Origin: Actinomycetes bacterium
GTDB taxonomy: Bacteria; Actinomycetota; Actinomycetes; Prado026
Length of the DNA stretch: 20,179 nucleotides
Direction of reading: 5' to 3'
Assembly: GCA_025455945.1 (NCBI GenBank)
Contig: JALOLN010000021.1
Span: forward strand, 1-20,179
This document shows positions 14,671 through 20,179 of the stretch, in pieces. The notes under the pieces were generated by a model that was not told where the DNA came from, did no database searches, and worked only from the letters and a program-made list of their open reading frames with translations. How positions within the stretch are numbered: position 1 is the stretch's first letter; each line of letters begins with the position of its first letter. Both the position numbers and the translations under genes were made by a program.

Positions 14671-14676
14671 ATCTGC

Positions 14677-14682
14677 ATCCTG
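14677..14682 (-). promoter_or_regulatory. Candidate -10 box (CAGGAT) for the VOC gene
   Basis: CAGGAT ends 6 nt before the ATG. It fits the CANNNT variant seen before the DUF445 and SGNH genes. AGGA could alternatively serve as a short ribosome site. Confidence 0.25.
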
Positions 14683-14713
14683 CCCCACCCTCCGCAGGGG
14701 ACCGGCGCGGGGG

Positions 14714-16243
14714 TCAGCTGCCTCGGTGCAGGGCTCGGACGGCGTCCACCGTGTCGGCCTCGGCCGCGGCCTTGTCCGGCCGGTAGCGCACGACACGGGC
14801 GAAGCGCAGGGCGAGTCCGCCGGGGTACCTCGGCGACGTCTGCACACCGTCGAAGGCGACCTCGACGACCAGCTCCGGGCGAACCGTGACGATGTGCTCG
14901 GTCCGCGTGACAGCGAGGGCGAGCAGCTGCTCGGTCTGCCAGGCGAGGGTGGCGTCGGTCAGCCCCTTGAACGTCTTCCCCAGCATGACGAAGTCCCCGG
15001 TCGGACCCCGCGCCGCCAGGTGGAGGTTGGACAGCCGGCCCTGGCGCCGCCCATGCCCCCACTCGGCCGCCACGACGACGAGGTCCAAGGTGTGCACCGG
15101 CTTGACCTTGACCCAGCCCGGGCCTCGCCGGCCCGCGGTGTAGGGCGCCGCGAGCGACTTCACGACGACCCCCTCGTGCTCCCGGGCGAGCGCCCCGTCG
15201 AGGAAGCCGGCCGCCGCCTCGGGCACCGCCGTGACCAGCCGCGGGACGCGCAGCGCCGGGGGCGTGACCGCCTCCAGGGCGCCCGCTCGTGCAGCGCCGG
15301 GCAGGGCGAGCAGGTCGGTGCCGTCGACGTGCAGCGCGTCGAAGAGGAAGAGGGTGAGCGGGGTCTGCGTCCGGGCGGTGGCGACGTCGACCCGCCGGCC
15401 CACCCGTGACCCGGTGACCTGGAACGGCGCAGGCCGGCCGTCCGGGCGCAGGACCAGCGCCTCCCCGTCGAGGACGGCGGCGCGGACCGGCAGGGTCAGC
15501 GCTGCGGAGACGACGTCGGGCAGCCGGTCGGTGACGTCGTCCAGCGACCGGGTGAACACCGCGACGTCGGAGCCGGACCGGTGCACCTGCACCCGGATCC
15601 CGTCCAGCTTCCACTCGACGGCGGCCTCCGGGCCGACCAGTCCCAGGCCCTCTGCCACGGACCCCGCGGTCTGGGCCAGCATGGGCTGCAGCGGGCGTCC
15701 GACCTGCAGCCGGAACCGGGCCAGGGCGGCCGACCCGCCGGTGAGCGCGGCGGCGGCGACCTCCGGGAGGGAGCCGGCGAGGGCCGCGGCGGTCCGTACC
15801 TCGGGCTCGGGCAGGCCGGCGGCCCGGGCCACGGCGGTGAGGACCAGCCCCTCCTGTGCGCCCTGCCGCAGCTCACCCGACACCAGACCCGCGAGCAGTC
15901 GCTGCTCGGCGGCGGTGGCCGCGGTGAGCAGGGCGGTGAGCCCGGCGCGGCGGGCCGTGGTGGAGCCCGGGCCGGCGAGCCCGGCCAGCCGGTCGAAGGC
16001 CGCGTCGACGGCGAGCAGCGAGAGGGTGGGTGTGGGCGCCGCGGGCGGCAGCTCGCGCAGGGCGGCCCAGCCGAGCCCGGTGCGGCGTTGCCGGAGGTCG
16101 CCGGAGAGGTAGGCGACGGCCACCGGCGCCTCCTCGGGGGTGGCCCGCCGGAGCAGCGCGGCCAGGCGCTCGACCTTCGCGGTCCGCCCCGGGGCGGCGG
16201 CGACGTCGGCCGAGGTCCGGGCGAGGTCGGCGAGCAGGAGCAC
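14714..16243 (-). CDS. ligB: ATP-dependent DNA ligase (LigB type)
   Basis: This 509-residue enzyme seals nicks with ATP through a lysyl-adenylate. The adenylation motif K212-LDG (EWKLDGIRVQVHR) is followed by motif Ia TRSLDDVTDRLP, motif III LFLFDALHVDG, motif IV EGVVVKS, and motif V GWVKVKPVH. The OB-fold ends with VVEVAFDGVQTSPRYPGGLALRFARVVRYR. The helical N-terminal domain (about 1-180, SADVAAAPGRTAKVERLAALL) matches mycobacterial LigB as I recall it. The start is the GTG at 16243 (VLLLADLARTSADVAA), because GGGAGGA lies 7 nt upstream and LigB proteins begin at that point; a GTG at 16261 would add six residues. NAD-dependent LigA replicates the chromosome, so this is an accessory repair ligase. 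It is divergent from the SGNH hydrolase gene. Confidence 0.95.
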   Translation of the reverse strand: MLLLADLARTSADVAAAPGRTAKVERLAALLRRATPEEAPVAVAYLSGDLRQRRTGLGWAALRELPPAAPTPTLSLLAVDAAFDRLAGLAGPGSTTARRAGLTALLTAATAAEQRLLAGLVSGELRQGAQEGLVLTAVARAAGLPEPEVRTAAALAGSLPEVAAAALTGGSAALARFRLQVGRPLQPMLAQTAGSVAEGLGLVGPEAAVEWKLDGIRVQVHRSGSDVAVFTRSLDDVTDRLPDVVSAALTLPVRAAVLDGEALVLRPDGRPAPFQVTGSRVGRRVDVATARTQTPLTLFLFDALHVDGTDLLALPGAARAGALEAVTPPALRVPRLVTAVPEAAAGFLDGALAREHEGVVVKSLAAPYTAGRRGPGWVKVKPVHTLDLVVVAAEWGHGRRQGRLSNLHLAARGPTGDFVMLGKTFKGLTDATLAWQTEQLLALAVTRTEHIVTVRPELVVEVAFDGVQTSPRYPGGLALRFARVVRYRPDKAAAEADTVDAVRALHRGS

Positions 16244-16267
16244 CCGCCGATCCTCCCGCACGGTGCT

Positions 16268-16278
16268 GGCAGACTGCC
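16268..16278. promoter_or_regulatory. Shared symmetric -10 region of ligB and the SGNH hydrolase gene
   Basis: GGCAG-A-CTGCC is a perfect inverted repeat. On plus it supplies CAGACT (16270-16275), 6 nt before the SGNH GTG. On minus it supplies CAGTCT, placing a ligB start near 16263 and a short leader holding GGGAGGA. Confidence 0.4.
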
Positions 16279-16281
16279 GCG

Positions 16282-17049
16282 GTGCGCTGGGAACGGTACG
16301 TGGCCCTCGGGGACAGCTTCACGGAGGGACTGGACGACCCCCGGCCCGACGGAGGCTTCCGCGGCTGGGCCGACCGCACGGCGGAGGGCCTGGCTGTCAC
16401 CACACCGGGGCTGCGCTACGCGAACCTCGCCGTTCGGGGGCGGCTGCTGGGTGACATCGCCGCCGAGCAGGTGCCGGCGGCGCTCGCCCTGGGCCCGGAC
16501 CTGGTGAGCCTGGCGGGCGGGGTCAACGACCTGCTCCGGCCGCGCCTCGACGTGGCTGCGCTCACGGCCACCTTCGACCAGGCGGTGCGGGCCCTGCGCG
16601 AGAGCGGTGCCGACGTCGTGGTGTTCGTCGGGGTGGACCCCTCCCGGCGGTCCCGGCTGCTGCGTCGGATCGTCCCGCGCGTGCTGGCCCTCAACGCGGC
16701 CGTCGAACGGACGGCAGCACGCTACGACTGCCTCGTCGCGGACCTCTGGCACGAGCAGCTCTTCGACGACCCGCGGCTGTGGAGCACGGACCGGCTGCAC
16801 CTGTCCGCGGAGGGGCACCGCCGGGTGGCGGGAGCGGTGCTGGAGGCGCTGGGCCAGGGCGACGGCGCTTGGCGTGAGCTGCCGCCGCCCGGCCCGCGGC
16901 CGTCCTGGCCGGCGGCGCGGGCCGCGGACCTCCGGTGGGTGGGCACCCACCTCGGGCCCTGGTTGGGCAGGCGGCTGCGCGGCCGGAGCTCAGGGGACGG
17001 GGTGCTGCCCAAGCGACCCGTGCTGGCACCGGTCGACGGAGCGGGTTAG
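16282..17049 (+). CDS. SGNH/GDSL hydrolase family protein
   Basis: This 255-residue protein starts at GTG (VRWERYVALGDSFTEG). The four SGNH blocks are clear: S12 in GDSFTEG, G53 in NLAVRG, N82 in GGVND, and D170-x2-H173 in DRLHLSAEGH. These enzymes are esterases or lipases with a flexible active site and often deacylate lipids or sugar polymers. The absence of a signal peptide suggests a cytoplasmic enzyme. Residues 185-255 are Pro/Arg/Gly-rich with WLGRRLRGRSSG and add a basic tail beyond the catalytic domain, as in several actinobacterial members. No ribosome site is visible; CAGACT 6 nt before the GTG suggests a leaderless mRNA. The natural substrate is unknown. Confidence 0.93.
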   Translation: MRWERYVALGDSFTEGLDDPRPDGGFRGWADRTAEGLAVTTPGLRYANLAVRGRLLGDIAAEQVPAALALGPDLVSLAGGVNDLLRPRLDVAALTATFDQAVRALRESGADVVVFVGVDPSRRSRLLRRIVPRVLALNAAVERTAARYDCLVADLWHEQLFDDPRLWSTDRLHLSAEGHRRVAGAVLEALGQGDGAWRELPPPGPRPSWPAARAADLRWVGTHLGPWLGRRLRGRSSGDGVLPKRPVLAPVDGAG

Positions 17050-17067
17050 CCCGATCAGGTGATCGGG
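17050..17067. promoter_or_regulatory. 18-bp perfect palindrome between the SGNH and CAP-protein genes
   Basis: CCCGATCA-GG-TGATCGGG is a complete dyad starting one base after the SGNH stop and 69 nt before the CAP-protein start. A further CCCGATC lies at 17083-17089. With a 2-nt centre and no T run it looks more like an operator than a terminator, though a 6-bp hairpin with a CAGGTG loop is possible. Confidence 0.45.
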
Positions 17068-17135
17068 ACCCCGCGCCCCGGGCCCGATCTGAGCAGGGAC
17101 AGCACTGACCCGACCGCCTGACGGGGGTTTCGCCC

Positions 17136-17909
17136 GTGAGTCCCGCTCGACGCCTGTTCGCCCTGCTCGTCACGTTGGCCGTCGCCCTCACCGGCGTCGG
17201 CCTGGCCGCGCCGGCAGCGCAGGCTGCCGGGTCGGAGTCGGCGTTCGTCTCCGCCATCAACGCGTCCCGGGGGTCGGCGGGGCTGTCCGGGCTGAAGGTC
17301 AGGGCAGACCTGGTCTCGGTGGCCCGAGCGCAGGCCGCACGCATGGCGGCCAAGAAGGACCTCTACCACACGCCCAACCTCGGCGGGGCCGTCAAGAACT
17401 GGAAGGTGGTGGGGGAGAACGTCGGGTATGGGCCGGACGTCACGACGCTGCACCGCGCCTTCATGAACAGCGCACCGCACCGGGCGAACATCCTGGACAA
17501 GCGCTTCACCGAGGTCGGCGTCGGGGTCGTCGTCGCGGACGGCACCATCTGGGTCTCGGAGGTCTTCCGTCGTCCGGCGACGGCGGCAGCGGCGCCTGCT
17601 CCGACGCGGACGAAGGCGCCGGCCACGGCCAAGCCCAAGGCCGCGAGCTCCCGATCCAGCGCCGCCCCAGCCGCGAAGCCGGCACCGCCCGCTCCGGCCC
17701 GGCCGGCACCGACGCCGCGGGTGCCCGAGGGCGTCGTCTGCGACGTCTCGCCGGAGGCCCCGCTGCGGGTCAGCGCCGCGCTGGCCGCGCACCGCACCGC
17801 CCGGCTGGTGGAGCAGGCGCAGCGCCTCGTCCTCGGGTTCCAGTGCGGCAAGCGCCTGCCGCTCACCGGTGTCATGGACGACGCCACGCGCCGGGCCCTG
17901 GCCGCCTGA
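17136..17909 (+). CDS. Secreted CAP-domain (SCP/PR1-like) protein with C-terminal peptidoglycan-binding-like segment
   Basis: This 257-residue protein starts at GTG, with GGGGG about 9 nt upstream. Residues 1-30 are a Sec signal peptide (MSPARR, a hydrophobic stretch, then APAAQA as cleavage site). A compact CAP domain follows (about 33-147) with H78 (LYHTPN), E94 (VGENVG) and H115 (APHRANIL) in the usual cavity. Next comes an Ala/Pro/Lys linker (about 148-198). The C-terminal piece (199-257) has C202 and C237, able to form a disulfide, and the pattern QAQRLVLGFQCGK followed by LTGVMDDATRRALA, which resembles a PG_binding_1 repeat. It is probably extracellular and wall-associated. CAP proteins often bind sterols or lipids in eukaryotes; the bacterial role is unknown. 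It is preceded by a palindrome. Confidence 0.93.
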   Translation: MSPARRLFALLVTLAVALTGVGLAAPAAQAAGSESAFVSAINASRGSAGLSGLKVRADLVSVARAQAARMAAKKDLYHTPNLGGAVKNWKVVGENVGYGPDVTTLHRAFMNSAPHRANILDKRFTEVGVGVVVADGTIWVSEVFRRPATAAAAPAPTRTKAPATAKPKAASSRSSAAPAAKPAPPAPARPAPTPRVPEGVVCDVSPEAPLRVSAALAAHRTARLVEQAQRLVLGFQCGKRLPLTGVMDDATRRALAA

Positions 17910-17938
17910 ACGACCGGGCGGCCCGTGCCGGGCCGGAG

Positions 17939-17944
17939 TAGCCT
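17939..17944 (+). promoter_or_regulatory. Candidate -10 box (TAGCCT) for leaderless rocD transcript
   Basis: TAGCCT ends 6 nt before the rocD ATG, and no Shine-Dalgarno site lies between. The gap after the CAP-protein gene is only 41 nt. Confidence 0.5.
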
Positions 17945-17950
17945 CGGCGC

Positions 17951-19186
17951 ATGGCTGACGCAGGGGTGCAGGTGCCGGCAGGTCTCCGCTCGTCCGCGGA
18001 GATCATGGAGGCCGAGGATCGCTTCGGTGCCCGGAACTACAGTCCCCTGCCCGTGGTCGTGTCCCACGCGGAGGGCGCCTGGGTCACCGACGTCGAGGGC
18101 AGGCGCTACCTGGACATGCTGTCCGCCTACAGCGCCCTGAACTTCGGGCACCGCAACCAGCGCCTGCTGGACGTCGTCCGGTCCCAGCTCGACCACGTGA
18201 CCCTGACGTCGCGTGCCTTCCACAACGACCAGCTCGGGCCGTTCTCCGAGGAGCTGGCGCAGCTGTGCAGGCTCGACCGGGTGCTGCCGATGAACACCGG
18301 CGCCGAGGCCGTCGAGACGGCGATCAAGCTCTCCCGGGCATGGGGCTACCGGGTCAAGGGGGTGCCGCGGGACCAGGCGGTCATCGTGACCTGCGAGGGC
18401 AACTTCCACGGCCGGACGACGACGATCGTGTCGTTCTCCACCGACCCGGTGGCGCACGACGACTTCGGGCCGTACACCCCGGGGTTCGTCACCGTGCCCT
18501 TCGGCGACGTGGAGGCGCTGCGCGCCGCGCTGGCCGACGACAACGTGGTGGCGTTCCTCGTGGAGCCGGTGCAGGGCGAGGCCGGCGTGATCGTGCCGCC
18601 GGCGGGGTACCTGCGGGCGGCTCGGGAGCTGTGCACGGAGCGAGGTGTCCTCCTCGTCGCGGACGAGGTCCAGTCGGGCCTCGGGCGAACGGGGCGGACC
18701 TTCACGTGCGAGCACGAAGACGTCCTGCCGGACATGTACGTCCTGGGCAAGGCGCTCGGCGGTGGGGTGCTGCCGGTGTCGGCGGTCGTCGGGAGGGACG
18801 AGGTCGTCGGGGTGCTCCGGCCCGGGGAGCACGGCTCCACCTTCGGCGGGAACCCGCTGGCGGCCGCGGTCGGCCGCGAGGTGGTCGCCATGCTGGCGAC
18901 CGGCGAGTACCAGCGGCGCTCCGCGGAGCTGGGCGAGCACCTGCTCGGCCGGCTGCGGGCAGAGGCGCCGCCCACCGTGCGTGAGGTGCGCGGCCTGGGC
19001 CTGTGGGCGGGGGTGGAGCTGGTCCCCGAGGCCGGCCCGGCCCGTGACCGCTGCTACCGGCTCATCGGTGATGGCGTGCTCGTCAAGGACACCCACGAGA
19101 CGACCATCCGGCTGGCGCCGCCGTTGTCCATCGAGGCCAGCGACCTCGACTGGGCTCTGGACCGCATCCTCAAGGTGCTGCACTAG
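17951..19186 (+). CDS. rocD: Ornithine--oxo-acid transaminase (ornithine aminotransferase)
   Basis: This 411-residue PLP-dependent class III aminotransferase moves the delta-amino group of ornithine to 2-oxoglutarate, giving glutamate 5-semialdehyde on the arginine/proline degradation route. It shows ARNYSPLPVVV (27-37), typical of RocD, NTGAEAVETAIKLSR (115-129), D238-E-V-Q241 for the cofactor, the Schiff-base lysine K267 in LGKALGGG, and EHGSTFGGNPLA (293-304). The length matches the family. Related 4-aminobutyrate and acetylornithine transaminases are the alternatives; the ARNYSPLP and YSALNFGH stretches favour RocD. It begins at an ATG with TAGCCT 6 nt upstream and is probably transcribed alone. 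No arginase or arginine deiminase gene lies within the window. Confidence 0.95.
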   Translation: MADAGVQVPAGLRSSAEIMEAEDRFGARNYSPLPVVVSHAEGAWVTDVEGRRYLDMLSAYSALNFGHRNQRLLDVVRSQLDHVTLTSRAFHNDQLGPFSEELAQLCRLDRVLPMNTGAEAVETAIKLSRAWGYRVKGVPRDQAVIVTCEGNFHGRTTTIVSFSTDPVAHDDFGPYTPGFVTVPFGDVEALRAALADDNVVAFLVEPVQGEAGVIVPPAGYLRAARELCTERGVLLVADEVQSGLGRTGRTFTCEHEDVLPDMYVLGKALGGGVLPVSAVVGRDEVVGVLRPGEHGSTFGGNPLAAAVGREVVAMLATGEYQRRSAELGEHLLGRLRAEAPPTVREVRGLGLWAGVELVPEAGPARDRCYRLIGDGVLVKDTHETTIRLAPPLSIEASDLDWALDRILKVLH

Positions 19187-19250
19187 CGCGTCGTCCACAG
19201 CCGCCGGCGGCGGTCTGGCGAGGGGCCGCACGTCGGCGGACAGTCGACGC

Positions 19251-20179
19251 ATGGCCGATCACCTCATCGACTCCTGGGCGGCCGACACCGCCCCCGTCGT
19301 CCGGTTGAGCACACCGGGCGAGCTGGCCGCCGCCGTGCCCGTCCTCCTCGGCTTCCGGCCACGGGAGTCCCTCGTCATGGTCGCACTGGGCGGCGACCGC
19401 CTCCGAGTGGGCCTCGTGCAACGGGTCGACCTGGCCGACCTGCGCCTGGACACCGCCGCCGTGGCGCGCCTGGTCCGCAACGCCCGCTCCAGCGCCGCCG
19501 CCGCCGTGGTCGCGGTGGTGGTCACGGGCGCGCCGCTGGACCTCGCCAGGGGACAACGGCCCGGTGGCGACGTCGCCGACGCGGTGCGGGACGCCTGTGC
19601 GGAGGCCGGCGTCGCCCTCGTCGACCTGCTGGCCGTGTGTGGGGACCGCTGGGTCTCCTACCTGTGCGATGACCCCAGCTGCTGCCCGCCGGAGGGCACA
19701 CCGGTGGCTGCGGCGGGGAGCACCGCGCTGGAGGCCGCCGCCGTGGTCGCCGGCCAGGTCATCCGGCCGGACCGGGCGGCCGTGCTGGCCCAGGTCGCCC
19801 CGGTCGGCTACCTGGCGCTGGAGGCCGTCGAGCAGGCGCTCGGGCGCGTGGCCGCCGACCCCGGCGCCATTCCGACCGGCGAGGCGGCGGTGCGGCTCGT
19901 CGAGGCGGCGCTCGCCGCACCACCCGAGGCGGGCCCGCGCGACGTCGACCTGCTGGCCAGGCTGCTCCTCGCCGTGGCGCAGCTGCCCGTCCGCGACCGG
20001 CTGCTGGGCCGGTGCGTCGGCCCGGCGGCGGAGGAGGCCCAGGCGCTGTGGCTGGAGCTGACCCGGCGGGCACCGGTCGACCTGGTGGCGGCACCGGCCA
20101 CCCTGCTCGCCGTGTCGGCGTACGCCGCCGGAGACGGACTGCTCGCCCGGGCGGCCTTGGACCGGGTGCTCGCGGCGGA
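19251..20179 (+). CDS. DUF4192 family protein (cut by window edge)
   Basis: 309 residues are visible from an ATG (MADHLIDSWAADTAPVVRLS) to the end of the window with no stop. The opening reads LSTPGELAAAVPVLLGFRPRESLVMVALGG, the hallmark of DUF4192, an actinobacterial family of unknown function. The body is Ala/Leu/Val-rich with helical repeats, a DDPSCCPPEG segment (two adjacent cysteines) near the middle, and AAPATLLAVSAYAAGDGLLARAALDRVL near the right edge. No signal peptide is present, so it is likely cytoplasmic. GACAGT lies 6 nt before the ATG and no ribosome site is evident, again suggesting a leaderless start. It follows rocD by 64 nt. The remaining C-terminal part lies outside the window. 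Confidence 0.9.
   Translation, partial: MADHLIDSWAADTAPVVRLSTPGELAAAVPVLLGFRPRESLVMVALGGDRLRVGLVQRVDLADLRLDTAAVARLVRNARSSAAAAVVAVVVTGAPLDLARGQRPGGDVADAVRDACAEAGVALVDLLAVCGDRWVSYLCDDPSCCPPEGTPVAAAGSTALEAAAVVAGQVIRPDRAAVLAQVAPVGYLALEAVEQALGRVAADPGAIPTGEAAVRLVEAALAAPPEAGPRDVDLLARLLLAVAQLPVRDRLLGRCVGPAAEEAQALWLELTRRAPVDLVAAPATLLAVSAYAAGDGLLARAALDRVLAA

Noticed and set aside
17050..17067. Intrinsic terminator of the SGNH gene
   Set aside because: The centre is 2 nt and no T run follows; an operator is the better reading.

Overview
The window is GC-rich DNA with dense, mostly operonic genes, many GTG/TTG starts, almost exclusively G/C third codon positions, and several genes that lack a Shine-Dalgarno site and appear leaderless. 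With a mycobacterial-type LigB, a DUF4192 protein, a DUF445 protein, a PAC2 protein and an MhuD-like haem oxygenase, this points to a high-GC actinobacterium. The overall look suggests Geodermatophilaceae (Blastococcus, Geodermatophilus or Modestobacter type), but that is inference from gene content. No tRNA, rRNA, CRISPR, insertion sequence or prophage gene was seen. The region reads as ordinary chromosome.

Left half (about 1-8914), all on the minus strand. Reading in the direction of transcription, from right to left: a DUF456 membrane protein, a hypothetical protein followed 2 nt later by a cation diffusion facilitator, a class I (DhnA-type) fructose-bisphosphate aldolase, a PAC2-family protein, a YjjI-type glycyl radical enzyme with its overlapping radical-SAM activase, a frameshifted dimeric-barrel protein coupled to an SDR oxidoreductase and a small conserved hypothetical protein, and at the left edge the start of a secreted Ig-like/tandem-95 protein.

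Middle (8958-12669). A DUF445 protein on the plus strand is followed by a 343-nt stretch without a gene. It holds a strongly structured, probably transcribed RNA candidate ending in a very strong hairpin terminator. Convergent to it is a two-gene unit, a Fes/esterase-D-like alpha/beta hydrolase and an MhuD-like haem-degrading monooxygenase. A CPBP membrane protease diverges from the esterase across a perfect palindrome whose two arms place a TACGGT -10 box exactly 6 nt before both start codons.

Right half (12751-20179). Citrate synthase (plus) abuts a VOC-family protein (minus) with no base between the stop codons. The VOC gene lies downstream of ATP-dependent DNA ligase LigB. An SGNH hydrolase diverges from ligB, then come a secreted CAP-domain protein, ornithine aminotransferase (rocD), and a DUF4192 protein cut by the right edge.

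Most worth a second look: the structured RNA candidate at 10278-10541; the oxygen-sensitive glycyl radical system with an operator-like palindrome at its promoter; the TANNNT-N6-start leaderless signature and its palindromic divergent version; and a one-base G-run deletion that breaks the dimeric-barrel gene.
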